Origin: JAGNXB01 sp942490895 | GTDB taxonomy: Bacteria > Bacteroidota > Bacteroidia > Chitinophagales > Saprospiraceae | Length of the DNA: 64,000 nucleotides | NCBI GenBank assembly: GCA_942490895.1 | Contig: CALNZC010000069.1 | Location: forward strand, 1 to 64,000 | Reading direction: 5' to 3' | Shown: positions 11,101-18,560 of the stretch, in pieces | How positions within the stretch are numbered: position 1 is the stretch's first letter | How the letters are laid out: the number at the start of each line of letters is the position of its first letter | Notes under the pieces: generated by a model | What the model was told of the DNA's origin: nothing | The model's input: the letters and a program-made list of their open reading frames with translations, nothing else | Databases searched by the model: none | Made by a program: the position numbers and the translations under genes

Positions 11101-12935
11101 GCATCAGCGACACCAAGAAGCCAGTCTTCACCTTCGTCCCATCCAATGAGACGATCGAGTGTGGCGATCCGGTTCCTGGTGGAACAGCGACGGCGGAAGA
11201 CAATTGTGACAATGATGTTGACATCAGTGTCAGTGTCAGTGAGAAAGATCTGAACTGTGGTTACCAGATCGTACGGACCTTTACGGCTACGGATGATTGT
11301 GGAAACAAAGCAACTGCTCAGCAGGTGATCACCGTAACCGATACAGGTGCTCCTGTACTGGTGGGTGTTCCAGCTGATCTGACTGTTGATCTCACAGCAG
11401 GTGAAACAGTTCCTGCTCCTGCCAATGTAACGGCAACGGATGATTGCGACAATGATGTCACTGTGACCTACACGAAAATGGAAGACGTCAAGGATTGCGG
11501 CTATCTCCTGATCCGCACCTGGACGGCTACTGACGACTGTGGAAACACCGCTCAGGCCACCCAGATGATCAGTGTAGATGAAGGCTGCCCATGTGTTGAA
11601 CCTGTTCTGGAAAACATCCAGAGTGTTCAGCCAACCTGTGGTCAGAAAGACGGAAGTATCACGATCCAACTGGATGGTGACGAAGCCGACTTCGACTACA
11701 CCTGGTTGCCAAACAAGGGTGTCTCCAATGCGAATGGCAACAGTCACACAGGCCTCGGTGCAGGTGTTTACACTATCATCGTCAGCGACCCAGCTTCTGC
11801 AAATTGCTTTATCAAGCTCACTGTAGAACTGGCAGTAGAAGGCACATGTACCGATACGATCTATGTGAACATTCCGAAGGCTGATCCTTATCAGCTGTGT
11901 ATCGAGAGTGTCCTGGATCTGACCGGTGATGTGACCAGTGCAAGTTTGTGCGGATTTGATGCCAACGCTATCGCCTCAGTCAACCTCAATAACAATAACG
12001 GTTGCCTGACGATTGATCCACAGAATGACTTCACTGGTCAAACGACCATCTGTGTCATTCACTGCGATAATGCCGTACCTGCAAATTGCGATACGACCTA
12101 CATCGTTGTGAAGATCGATGCGATTCAGCCTTGTGATGATATCCTGATCAACTCAGCGATCGAACTGGTGATCAACCAGTGCAACAGCTTGTCTGAGATG
12201 TGTATCAATATCCCATTTGCAGAAATTGGAAATTACAGCATCACCAGCAACGGCAATCCGTACTCCAATGGATTTGTCAGCTGTGGAAACGGACAGGGTA
12301 CCATGCTCAAATTTGGTGAAGGGGTTTATGACCTGGTCATCATTGAGAATGCGACCAACTGTTCCGATCAAGCTGTCGTCACCGTGATCTGTGAAGAGGT
12401 AGATCACCTGATTGCGATCGATGATTCCGGGAAAACGATCAAGAACAAGTCGATCCTGGTCAATGTGTTGAAGAATGATATCATTCCAAACAACGATCTG
12501 GGTGACATGTACATTCTGGTCCATCCGGATCACGGTCAAGTGAAGATTGAGCCAAACCTGCTGGTGAACTATACTCCTGAGAAGGAATACTGTGGACCAG
12601 ACCAGTTTGCTTATGTCATCTGTAATGAGGCTGGATGTGATACAGCTGTCGTCGATATCGATGTACAATGCCAATCATTGAATGTCTTGACAGGATTCTC
12701 GCCGAACAATGACGGAATCAATGACAACTTCACGATCGAGGGTATTGAACTCTTCCCGAATAATGAATTGCAGGTGTTCAACCGTTGGGGTAACCAAATC
12801 TTCAGTCAGAAAGGTTATAAAAATAACTGGAATGGCTCATGGGATGGTGCAGACCTGCCGGATGGCACGTACTTCTACATCCTCAAAGATGGGGAAGGCC
12901 GCAACTATTCAGGCTTTGTTCAGATAAACAGGTAA
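744..12935 (+). CDS. Giant surface adhesin: DUF11 repeats, HYR-like repeats, T9SS type B C-terminal domain
   Basis: A cell-surface or secreted protein of more than 4,000 residues exported by the type IX secretion system. In order it has 15 further FDLAL-type DUF11 repeats (to about base 8,110), 14 HYR-like Ig repeats of 80-100 residues with the signature RTWTATD-CGN and four cysteines each (about 8,120-11,590), a SprB-like repeat (about 11,600-11,840), cysteine-containing linker domains, an Ig/cadherin-like domain with VLKNDI (about 12,400-12,670), and a C-terminal domain starting TGFSPNNDGINDNF and ending GTYFYILKDGEG...GFVQINR. That ending is the type B sorting signal (TIGR04131 family). 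The first ATG at 744 is not a real start, because coding continues from the preceding fragment. No signal peptide is visible since the N-terminus is missing. Adhesion is inferred from architecture; no ligand can be deduced. Confidence 0.93.
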   Translation: MILTVNSPLAANTVITNWAEIAAATDNDGNPQVDIDSDPDQSNNDKFLVDNDINGNGKEDGDEDDHDPASVTVQPFDLALYKTLGAGQSSQVKPGDKVTFTITVLNQGMVAAANIQVVDYVPSDMTFDIADNPAWNTNGNKPYTNLGVTLNPGESTTTDIVLTVNAPLAANTVIRNWAEIGAATDAFGNPQVDIDSKPDFNNDDLFLEDNYVDGNGKNAGDEDDHDPAEVVIEPFDLALVKQLAVGQPLQVAPGDLVTFTITVTNQGLIPADNIQLTDYIPSNLIYEQGPNPLWAASGTKATTTLFGVLNPGQSVSRNISLRVASPLPANTEITNWAEISGATDNNGNPQIDIDSDPDDVNDDKFLTDDYIDGDGKNGGDEDDHDKAIILTKVFDLALDKILSPGQSADVEPGDKVSFTLRVYNQGMVEASNIELTDYVPTGMTYVQADNPDWALVGGKPTTTITSILAPGNLVSRTIILTVNNPLPAGTSLQNWAEISAATDGDGNPQEDIDSNPDAANDDQYVTDNDIYGNGKANEDEDDHDQESVQVKRFDLALTKTLDPAQSPEVIPGMNVNFDIVVYNQGEYDAYDVTITDYLPVNLKFNAADNTGWTLVGGNPTYTIAGPITPGNSVNIPIVLMADAPILGNTQVVNKAEISDAKDNDGVSQIDDDSTPDTIDDDLVLQDNEISGDGKAGEDEDDHDPATITIKIFDLALYKKLAPFEDMIVEPGDVVTFNIFVVNQGMINADNIEVTDYIPVGMQLMDPTWVQVGQLATKTLTAGVELPANGLAPGQTTMVPIMLKVPNPLSEGTRLDNWAEISGSTDEAGYPMVDYDSDMDQTNDDTFLIDDYIGGDAKHKGDDEDDHDRAYVMYRVFDLALRKTVVNDCPVTPGDTIEYRITIFNQGTEMVTDIVIVDTVAGGVIFDKDIQLYGWEKDGSNFRVTYTIDELIASGDSLSVSLFYIIKPGCHELTDLINMAEIRSFRDMGGKIRDNEDIDSSPDRNFSNDLVMDDIIDNDGSLDEDDHDIQMPPVFDLAIRKIALVDLPVVIGQDVAYEMTVFNQGNIAAYDISLKEFLPVGFELSPLDASGWTDLGGAMLSNTIAGPLQPDDSTKIQVLLRVNELAHTGNLTNCVEIQGAFDVNGKDMTPFDFDSTPDMDPLNDNLVDNEIDECTTVDEDDNDKATVELFDLALRKTPYERQRVQWGDDVTFTITVFNQSPLLSAQDIALVDYLPTGFSLSPNDVNGWVNSVAGQITNTIAGPIAAGDSMKMDVTLRVNVGAPGGNTDNFAEITQAFDTNGRDLTNYDFDSTPDNENTDVTVDNEIDEHDQGVQDEDDHDLAPIFVEIFDLALRKTTDQVEPVLYGQDVTFTITVFNQGNVPATDIELRDYLPSGFKMKPVNLGNWTMNASTLGYYKINGPLAPGDSTKVDIILTVQEEASPFGLSNRAEIVKAKNELGQDRTGDDIDSYNDSNPNNDILIDDVIDQQAKLNPGDEEDDHDVATVQMFDLALRKSTPVKKPVTVGDDILFTIEVFNQGTVTAQNVTIVDYIPAGFILSPLEADWTDNGNGTVSGIMSGPIASYESDTLDIILRVAPNATAGFFTNFAEITGAQDDQGNDRTDFDVDSTPDDDNTNDEYVDDEINDAGDFDQDDHDGATVEVEIIDLALRKVTQFKDWAPVQIGQDVSFAIEIFNQGSVTMSDIEVVDYIPAGFELSPTDGNNWTVVGSNAYNTIPGPLTSGQKLSIGIVLRVTAAANATNLVNGAEIIGAKDPNGDQRADDDRDSKPDEDPGNDALVDDEILETPPVDEDDHDVEGIPVFDLALRKLADFTGKVTVGDDIDFTITVFNQGTVEANQISLVDYIPGGTDLSPIDANGWTSNGVQATNLIAGPLAPGDSVKIPITLRVLPSAVAGIAYNRSEVTGAVDDLGDDMTDKDLDSKPDNLADNDNVKDNVINENGQGLNDEDDHDLAPFEIEIIDIALRKILDKANMTFPVNVGDDVIFEIEVFNQGSTVLKNITLMDHYPPGFVLSVNDGNGWTDNGNGTASLAFPFTLPAGQSATVGVVLTLEKKVVLGEIPNTAEVTSMQDGNGVDRSDDDRDSTPDEDKDNDNLVDDEIFSGGDPDEDDHDVATVFVDGFDLALIKKVADAQTYPIKPGSPVLFQVTVFNQGTYDAFNVQVTDYVPAGLTVTDAAWIQVGDKATLINPVFVAAGQSLVIDLQTQVEADFMGFDLVNLAEISFADDDNDPLNGQPVDIDSSPDDNAGDDIIGGDDITDGTNDDEDDHDLAPIEIDQDFDLALYKVLAKGQDAYVEKGDTVRFTIYAINQGTLNAYDVTVKDYVPAGLIYKTDCNTALQTSNPYSWASDSTYTIPGPLAPGDSTAIDIFLVVDPNTSMKKFINNAEIIYADNDQDPNTPPLDDEDSTLDDDPDNDIFGGDNITDNTNFDEDDHDMAMISLIPTDPCKLVMKDVPADVTIECDAVGQLTDPVYVTSTGDCCEPIELTLVTQTVQQSQCPESYILIRTWTAKDQCGEEITQSQTVTVKDTKAPVFTAIPTNLTVECDAVPAAPVIGVDVKATDNCDTDVSITIAETTLPGQCKDSYTIQRIWKATDNCGNTATIQQTVTVRDTQKPFFVSLPPDLTLDCGVPPPAPVTPEAADNCDQAVAVTFTETITGAGNCISEPAVTRQWVATDNCGNTAVYVQKIYINDNTAPVFIGTPADVTVDCDKIPAIWTAVTHDACDKDVDVAFSEQFVPGNCPGNYSLIRRWVATDDCGNSSTAEQHITARDTKAPVITFTHPELVGLAPGDTLKYHCDNATIFGIDDATVVDNCDLNPEVNFIDFLIEEDGCKKLLYCEWVAVDHCGNKSTKGFYMLVGDLYAPVISGVPADVTVSCDATLPPVGTPTASDDCDPSPKLSLQESTLPGACPQAYTLVRTWTAMDLCGNVTTRSQKVSVVDNKAPTFTANNPLLTGKKSGDVIKVNCNNEPILVAGDMNASDSCDPNPLVTISSKFVNGNCLSDGYFKRVTYTWTAKDACGNTASFVIYIDVSDTEKPYFTSVPADVTIHCTDPEPNSQAIASDVCDKDLTMTVSSSISQQPCGYLIYRTWTATDDCGNKATATQVVTVTDNQAPVIIGVPADITADCDQLPVPPNNVKATDDCDTNPKVTYSEEVPQGGCFGSYTMIRKWTATDKCGNVSTKTQKVTVVDSEPPVFTKVPADATISCEQMVPGAGQAEAEDNCGGNVTIVSSDDMTPGSCTDSYFVIRTFTATDACGNTATAQQKITVQDKKAPVFVNVPANVTIECDDAINLPEPTVSDNCDQNVTLTHTESTAPGQCDHEYILTVTWTATDNCGNTATAKQVIKVEDNTAPTITPIHPAIAGVPSGSILTFNCNEVPVMDAGDVDATDNCDSDPEVVFTEVAKSGDCDQDGYYTELTCTWTATDDCGNTSTYFVYIRISDTKKPVFTFVPSNETIECGDPVPGGTATAEDNCDNDVDISVSVSEKDLNCGYQIVRTFTATDDCGNKATAQQVITVTDTGAPVLVGVPADLTVDLTAGETVPAPANVTATDDCDNDVTVTYTKMEDVKDCGYLLIRTWTATDDCGNTAQATQMISVDEGCPCVEPVLENIQSVQPTCGQKDGSITIQLDGDEADFDYTWLPNKGVSNANGNSHTGLGAGVYTIIVSDPASANCFIKLTVELAVEGTCTDTIYVNIPKADPYQLCIESVLDLTGDVTSASLCGFDANAIASVNLNNNNGCLTIDPQNDFTGQTTICVIHCDNAVPANCDTTYIVVKIDAIQPCDDILINSAIELVINQCNSLSEMCINIPFAEIGNYSITSNGNPYSNGFVSCGNGQGTMLKFGEGVYDLVIIENATNCSDQAVVTVICEEVDHLIAIDDSGKTIKNKSILVNVLKNDIIPNNDLGDMYILVHPDHGQVKIEPNLLVNYTPEKEYCGPDQFAYVICNEAGCDTAVVDIDVQCQSLNVLTGFSPNNDGINDNFTIEGIELFPNNELQVFNRWGNQIFSQKGYKNNWNGSWDGADLPDGTYFYILKDGEGRNYSGFVQINR
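8120..11594 (+). repeat. Array of 14 HYR-like repeats in adhesin 1
   Basis: Fourteen repeats with the pattern VPADVTIECD ... DNCD ... RTWTATD-CGN-A ... QTVTV-DT-APVF. Repeats 5, 7 and 12 are a longer variant beginning with a HP-L-G---GD-L motif. The first repeat has adjacent cysteines (GDCCEP), and the last lacks the usual first Cys and reads VPADLTVDLTAGETVPAP. Four Cys per repeat suggest disulfides after export. Confidence 0.85.
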
Positions 12936-12960
12936 GCCTAAAACTGATTGATAAATGGAA

Positions 12961-12992
12961 AGCGGGTTCGTCTATGACGGACCCGCTTTTTT
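12961..12992 (+). terminator. Rho-independent terminator after adhesin 1
   Basis: The stem GCGGGTTCGTC / GACGGACCCGC (one G-T wobble, loop TAT) is followed directly by a run of T. It lies 25 bases after the adhesin 1 stop codon, so adhesin 1 and adhesin 2 are probably separate transcripts. Confidence 0.9.
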
Positions 12993-13199
12993 ATGGGCAT
13001 ACCTCAACGAACATTGTTGTGGCATGGATTTTGGGCTCATACGTAAACGAATTATAATACACACTAGGCTGACTTTCTGTGTCTTACAAATAGCAATAGG
13101 CATAATGTGTATAATTCATTCAAAATCAAATGGTTGACCAATGGGCAACCGATGATCAATGAGTCAATATTCCTGTCCCCTGAACCACAAATGGCTATC

Positions 13200-16100
13200 A
13201 TGATGAGCCCCTCCCCACTTGACACCTTGAAATTCCCGATATTCATCGGGATATTTCTGTTTCTTTTTGCAGCACCCCAAATCGGACTTGCTGCGAATCC
13301 TGGAACGTTTTCAGATCCTTCCAGTTTGGTCAGAAAGACGAACCTGCCTCCCCTGGAAAACGGCCCGTTGGCATGTGTGATTTCCCTGCATAATGTTCCA
13401 GCGGATGTCACCATCTCCTGTTTCCAGATCCCTGGTCTTTCCAATCCGGTCACCATCAGTGCTACAGCCGATTGTTGTCAGCCGCTCACGCTGGATCTGG
13501 TTGTGGACACCCTTGCCGGAGGCCCCTGTCCGGAAGTCATGAAAATGGTTCGCACATGGACAGCTACGGATAATTGTGGCAATACTGTTTCCGCACAACA
13601 ACATTTGTCGATCATCGATCAAAGCCCACCCCTGTTCACTGTGGTTCCAGCCAATACAACTGTGGAATGTGATGCCATCCCCGCCCCTCCTGTTCCAGGC
13701 GTGGGCATTCAGGCAGAAGATGCCTGCGGGGTGACGGTAACGATTACGATGGGCAGCTCTACGGTTCCGGGCATTTGTCCACAGAACTATACTCTGACAC
13801 GTACCTGGGTCGCTTCGGATATTTGCGGGAACACCTCAACAGCGAAGCAAGTCATCAGTGTGGTGGATACCCAAGCACCACAATTCATAGACCCACCTGT
13901 CGATATCACTATCGCCTGCCAGGTCATCCCGGGCCCTGCACCGGATGTGGTCATTCTCGACAACTGTGCCGTTCAGATCGAAAAGACCTTTACCGAAACC
14001 ATGAGTGGTGGCGGCAATTGCGATCTGACCTACATTCAGCGGACCTGGACCACCGAAGATCAATGCGGAAACAGTGATATCTACACCCAGACGATCACCC
14101 GTGGGGATACCGGAGGTCCTGTATTTTCGAATATTCCTCCAGATGTCACTGTGGAATGCGATCAAATTCCAACTGCTGATCCTGATGTTACGGATGATTG
14201 TGATCTGTCTCCAGAAGTTATTGAATTGACAACCCTTACTGCAGGCAATTGTCCGGGCAACTACACCCTGTTTCGCGAATGGACTGCTTCAGACGACTGT
14301 GGATTCGTGACCACAGCCAACCAGACGGTTACCGTGATAGATACAAAACCTCCGGTGATCACCTTTACGCATCCGGCACTTCAGGCGCTGGCCAATGGGG
14401 ATACTCTCAAGTCTCCTTGTATTGCTGATGAAGCCTTTGATGTCAATGATGCCATCGTGACCGACGATTGTGATCAAAGCCCTGATGTCATCTTCATTGA
14501 TTCTTTGATCTATGATGATGGTTGTAAAAAATTGCTCTACTGTGAATGGAAAGCCACGGATCATTGCCAGAACACCTCCAGTTTCATTTTCTACATGCTG
14601 GTCGGTGATTTTGAAGCACCTGTGCTGTCTAACATTCCGGCCAATCTGACCATCTCTTGTGAGCTTCCGATCCCGGCGGCAGGAACACCTACCGTCACGG
14701 ATGATTGCGATCTGGGGCCTAAAGTCTTCTTCCAGGAATCAACCATTCCTGGCCTTTGTCCACAATCTTACCAACTGGTACGCACCTGGACGGCTGAAGA
14801 CAATTGTGGCAACTCCAATGTAAAAAGCCAAACGATCTCGGTGATCGACAAAAAAGCCCCCGTATTGACTCCGGTGGATCCGTTCATTGCCGGTTTACCA
14901 TCTGGCAGCATGCTCACTGTTCAGTGTGGCCAGGAGCCGACCTTTGTCAGCGGATCTGTCTCGGCGACAGACAATTGCGATCCTACTGTCAACCTTGTGC
15001 TTCAGTTGAATACCACTGAATCAGACTGTTCGGTCAGTGGATTCATCCGGGACATTACCTACACCTGGACGGGAACGGATGACTGTGGCAATGCAAGTTT
15101 GTATATCATTATCGTTCGGGTGATCGATACGATCGCTCCAGAATTTGTCACCGTACCTGCAGATGTCACACTGGATTGCCAGGATGACCTGCCCACCAAC
15201 ACACCGACCGGCTCTGACAATTGCGGGGGGATGATCGTATTCACATTTACGGATAACGCCCAAACAGCAGCCTGCACAACGATCATCAAACGGACCTGGA
15301 CCGCCAAAGATGCCTGTCTGAATTCGGCAACTGCCATCCAGACCATCACCCTGATCGACACTTCACCTCCTGTTATTGGATCCACTCCCGGAGATGTGAC
15401 CATTTTTTGTACTGACCCCACGCCGACTGTACCCGTGGTGAGCGTGACCGATGATTGCGACCCATCGCCAGTCTTGTCCGTGAATGAGGAAAAAATCAAC
15501 GGCAACTGCGAGGGGAATTACGCGCTGATCCGGACCTGGACAGCAGAAGATGCTTGTGGCAACACCACTGCTAAAACACAGACCATCACGGTGGTTGACG
15601 AAGAAGCGCCGATTTTCACACAGACCCCTTCCGATATCACCGTCTCTTGTGATCAGGTGCCCGATGGCGATGGCCAGGTCGTGGCCATGGATCTTTGTAA
15701 CAGCCCCGTCTTGTACAGCTGGGAGGATGAAATCGTCACAGGAACCTGTATTGGTCAATACACCATCAACCGGACCTTCCGAGTGGATGATGGTTGTGGC
15801 AACACAGCCACCTATGTCCAGCACATTGAGGTATTTGACGAGACTCCTCCTGTATTCGCACCGGTTCCCGATGAGATCACCATCTCCTGTTCACCGAACA
15901 CACCTCTGCCAGAACCAGAGGTGGAGGACCTGTGCGACCCGCAGGTAGACCTGACATATACCATCTTATCCGAAACACCAGGCGCATGCGAAGGTGAATA
16001 CACCTTGATTGTGTCCTGGACAGCTACGGATGATTGTGGAAATGACACCTCGATTGTCGTCAAATACCAGGTCATTGATACAACGCCTCCAGAAATCACT

Positions 16101-18251
16101 CCTGTACAGTCCGTCTTGCTCAATCAGCCTAACGGTGCCACCATTCAGGTGGATTGTGAGCAAGTGCTGATCATGGATGAAAACAGCGTCATGGCGGTTG
16201 ATCTATGTGACCCGGATCCCAAAGTGACCTTTGAGGAAACAGTAGAATTCGGCGACTGCCCGCAAGATGGGTATCTGTTTAGATTAACGTGTATTTGGAC
16301 CGCCACGGATGACTGTGGTAATGTGTCTACCTACACGATCTATATCGAAGTGATCGACCAAACGCCTCCTCAGTTTCCAAATCCACCAGCAGATCTGACT
16401 GTTGAAGTCAAGAATGGAAAGACAATTCCTGATCCACCTGCTGTAACAGCTGTTGATGGTTGTGACAGTGATCCTGAAATGACCTATTCAGAGCACACCG
16501 AAGAAGCTGAATGTGGCTACTTCTTATTCAGGACATGGACAAGCACGGATGATTGTGGAAACAGCTCCTCCATCGTTCAGAAATTGTTCATTGACGAAGG
16601 CTGCCCTTGTCAAAAGCCCCATGTGGACGTGATCGACAAGAAGGACCCCAAATTCGGAATGCCGAATGGCGAGATCACCATTCATCTGGTCGAGGATGAG
16701 GCGAATTACAAGTTCTTGTGGGTGCCGAATACAGGCACAGCAAATGCTATAGGAAATAGCCATTCCGACCTGCCAGCAGGTATGTATCAAGTCTATATCA
16801 GTGACCCCAAAGCTTCTGCATCCTGTTTTATCAAGGTGAATATTTCGTTGACCATGCAATGGTCCTGCATTGATACCGTCTATGCCACGATTCCTAAAGA
16901 TGATCCAAGTGAAGTTTGTGTAGATGCTGTCCTGGATCTGATGGGTCCGGTTGTGTCTGCCTCCGTTTGCGGATTTGATCCTTTTGAAATCGAATCTGTC
17001 CTGGTAGACCCTCAAAGTGGTTGCGTACAGATCGACCCGGTACAAGATTTTGTGGGTACGTCCACCATATGTGTCATTCATTGTGATGCATCTCAGCCCC
17101 CGATCTGTGACACCACCTACATCATCGTCACCATCAATGCAGTGGTGGACCCTCCATGTGAGGATATCCTGATCGATGATCTGTTATCGACAACACTGAC
17201 AGACTGCAATGCCAAAGCAACTCTCTGCTTACCGATGAGTCCGGATGATTTAGTGCCATATGCTATCGAAATGAATGGTTTGCCTTACAACAGCAAACTC
17301 GTGGGTTGTGATTTCCAGGATCGTTTGACATATACACTAGCCCTGATTCCTGGCGGTGGCCAACAAGGACCATACACGTTGAATCAATGGACAATCAATG
17401 GTCAGGCCTTCTCCGGAAGTTTCGAGACACTCGCTGAATTACTGTCCATGCTGAATACATGGGATCCTTCTGGAGAGTGGAAAATCAATGCCGCTTCGAC
17501 CCAGTTGTCTGGAGGCTTGATGTCCGCTACTTATGGTCCATTGATCATTACCCAAAATGTCAGCGGAGCTGCTGTAAACCTGAATACAATGGTCATTCCA
17601 ATGCCTCAGGGCACTACACTTGCGTTGGAGGAGGGTGAACATCTCTTTGTGGTCACCCACAAGACAACAGGCTGCAGTGATGAAATCATCCTCTCCGTTG
17701 TATGCGAAGACATTGAAACCACACTTCTCGCTGTCGATGACAAATTCAAGACGACACGAAACCAGACGATGATCATAGATGTCCTTCAAAATGACATCAT
17801 TCCCAATGGGCAGTTGTCGGACATGTACATCATGGACAATCCTGACCATGGATCCATTGTGATTCAATCTGATCGCCGGATCCGGTATACGCCTGAAGAA
17901 GATTTCTGTGCGGTGGATTCCTTTCAATATGTGATCTGCAACAGCACCGGATGTGATACAGCAATTGTTTGTGTAGAGGTGAATTGTAAGGACCTGATCA
18001 TCTTCACTGGATTCTCTCCGAATGGAGATGGCATCAATGACAATTTCACCATCGAGGGAATAGAGAATTATCCGAACAATCAGCTGACCGTCTGGAACAG
18101 ATGGGGCAACCTTATTTTCAAGGTAAAAGGTTACAAAAATCAATGGGGTGGAACCTGGGAAAAAAGTGACCTTCCGGATGGGACTTACTTCTACATTCTT
18201 GAGGATGGGGTTGATGAGACATATCGAGGATACTTACAAATCCAACGCTAA
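13200..18251 (+). CDS. Giant surface adhesin 2: HYR-like repeats with T9SS type B C-terminal domain
   Basis: A secreted surface protein of about 1,684 residues. I chose the ATG at 13200 because it starts a typical signal peptide (MMSPSPLDTLKF, then a long hydrophobic core ending near GLAANPG); the frame is also open with an ATG at 13107. Thirteen HYR-like repeats follow (about 13,370-16,610), then a SprB-like repeat with LWVPNTGTANAIGNSH, linker domains, an Ig/cadherin-like domain (DVLQNDIIPN), and the T9SS type B signal (TGFSPNGDGINDNF to YRGYLQIQR). Its HYR array is colinear with that of adhesin 1, with the long-form repeats at positions 5, 7 and 12 in both. Unlike its paralogs it has an insertion of about 90 residues near 17,300-17,640, and it has no DUF11 region. 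It is intact in one frame. Confidence 0.93.
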   Translation: MMSPSPLDTLKFPIFIGIFLFLFAAPQIGLAANPGTFSDPSSLVRKTNLPPLENGPLACVISLHNVPADVTISCFQIPGLSNPVTISATADCCQPLTLDLVVDTLAGGPCPEVMKMVRTWTATDNCGNTVSAQQHLSIIDQSPPLFTVVPANTTVECDAIPAPPVPGVGIQAEDACGVTVTITMGSSTVPGICPQNYTLTRTWVASDICGNTSTAKQVISVVDTQAPQFIDPPVDITIACQVIPGPAPDVVILDNCAVQIEKTFTETMSGGGNCDLTYIQRTWTTEDQCGNSDIYTQTITRGDTGGPVFSNIPPDVTVECDQIPTADPDVTDDCDLSPEVIELTTLTAGNCPGNYTLFREWTASDDCGFVTTANQTVTVIDTKPPVITFTHPALQALANGDTLKSPCIADEAFDVNDAIVTDDCDQSPDVIFIDSLIYDDGCKKLLYCEWKATDHCQNTSSFIFYMLVGDFEAPVLSNIPANLTISCELPIPAAGTPTVTDDCDLGPKVFFQESTIPGLCPQSYQLVRTWTAEDNCGNSNVKSQTISVIDKKAPVLTPVDPFIAGLPSGSMLTVQCGQEPTFVSGSVSATDNCDPTVNLVLQLNTTESDCSVSGFIRDITYTWTGTDDCGNASLYIIIVRVIDTIAPEFVTVPADVTLDCQDDLPTNTPTGSDNCGGMIVFTFTDNAQTAACTTIIKRTWTAKDACLNSATAIQTITLIDTSPPVIGSTPGDVTIFCTDPTPTVPVVSVTDDCDPSPVLSVNEEKINGNCEGNYALIRTWTAEDACGNTTAKTQTITVVDEEAPIFTQTPSDITVSCDQVPDGDGQVVAMDLCNSPVLYSWEDEIVTGTCIGQYTINRTFRVDDGCGNTATYVQHIEVFDETPPVFAPVPDEITISCSPNTPLPEPEVEDLCDPQVDLTYTILSETPGACEGEYTLIVSWTATDDCGNDTSIVVKYQVIDTTPPEITPVQSVLLNQPNGATIQVDCEQVLIMDENSVMAVDLCDPDPKVTFEETVEFGDCPQDGYLFRLTCIWTATDDCGNVSTYTIYIEVIDQTPPQFPNPPADLTVEVKNGKTIPDPPAVTAVDGCDSDPEMTYSEHTEEAECGYFLFRTWTSTDDCGNSSSIVQKLFIDEGCPCQKPHVDVIDKKDPKFGMPNGEITIHLVEDEANYKFLWVPNTGTANAIGNSHSDLPAGMYQVYISDPKASASCFIKVNISLTMQWSCIDTVYATIPKDDPSEVCVDAVLDLMGPVVSASVCGFDPFEIESVLVDPQSGCVQIDPVQDFVGTSTICVIHCDASQPPICDTTYIIVTINAVVDPPCEDILIDDLLSTTLTDCNAKATLCLPMSPDDLVPYAIEMNGLPYNSKLVGCDFQDRLTYTLALIPGGGQQGPYTLNQWTINGQAFSGSFETLAELLSMLNTWDPSGEWKINAASTQLSGGLMSATYGPLIITQNVSGAAVNLNTMVIPMPQGTTLALEEGEHLFVVTHKTTGCSDEIILSVVCEDIETTLLAVDDKFKTTRNQTMIIDVLQNDIIPNGQLSDMYIMDNPDHGSIVIQSDRRIRYTPEEDFCAVDSFQYVICNSTGCDTAIVCVEVNCKDLIIFTGFSPNGDGINDNFTIEGIENYPNNQLTVWNRWGNLIFKVKGYKNQWGGTWEKSDLPDGTYFYILEDGVDETYRGYLQIQR
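13369..16612 (+). repeat. Array of 13 HYR-like repeats in adhesin 2
   Basis: Thirteen HYR-like repeats of 80-100 codons. The long-form variant occurs at positions 5, 7 and 12. The first repeat carries the adjacent-Cys form (ADCCQP) and the last has the VEVKNGKTIP variant. It matches the adhesin 1 array unit by unit except that one penultimate unit is absent. Confidence 0.85.
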
Positions 18252-18256
18252 ATAAC

Positions 18257-18292
18257 AAGAGGCCGAAATGACAACATTTCGGCCTCTTTGTT
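18257..18292 (+). terminator. Rho-independent terminator after adhesin 2
   Basis: A perfect 14-bp stem AAGAGGCCGAAATG / CATTTCGGCCTCTT with loop ACAA, followed by TGTTT. It begins 5 bases after the stop codon of adhesin 2. Confidence 0.9.
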
Positions 18293-18416
18293 TCGCCCAA
18301 ACGGCCAATTTTAACGCCCGTACAGCACCAACAATCTCATATTTTTAATTTACTCTAAGCGTAACCACTTGATATTCTGCATTAAAGCAATTACGGTTAA
18401 TATTATATGTTTAAAC
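18293..18416. other. AT-rich intergenic spacer between adhesins 2 and 3
   Basis: The 309-base gap between adhesins 2 and 3 contains the terminator at its left end and a promoter at 18417-18447. The remaining bases are AT-rich, and I see no gene, repeat or RNA structure in them. A small open frame overlapping the right side (18418-18600) lacks homology or a plausible context. Confidence 0.6.
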
Positions 18417-18447
18417 TTTGTCCTTAGATAATATTGTAATAATTTTG
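18417..18447 (+). promoter_or_regulatory. Bacteroidota-type promoter of adhesin 3
   Basis: TTTG at 18417-18420, then 19 bases, then TAATTTTG at 18440-18447. This is an exact match to the TTTG-N19-TAnnTTTG consensus known for the primary sigma factor of Bacteroidota. Transcription would begin near 18,454, giving a leader of about 105 bases before the ATG at 18561. Confidence 0.7.
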
Positions 18448-18560
18448 TTTCATTCGGGACGACCACACCCGAGTCTGTTCAAACATCCCAATTCCACAAT
18501 GAATTACCTGCAGGGCACATCCTGTCAGGTCTTTTGCGTACTCGTAATTGGGATGTTGTT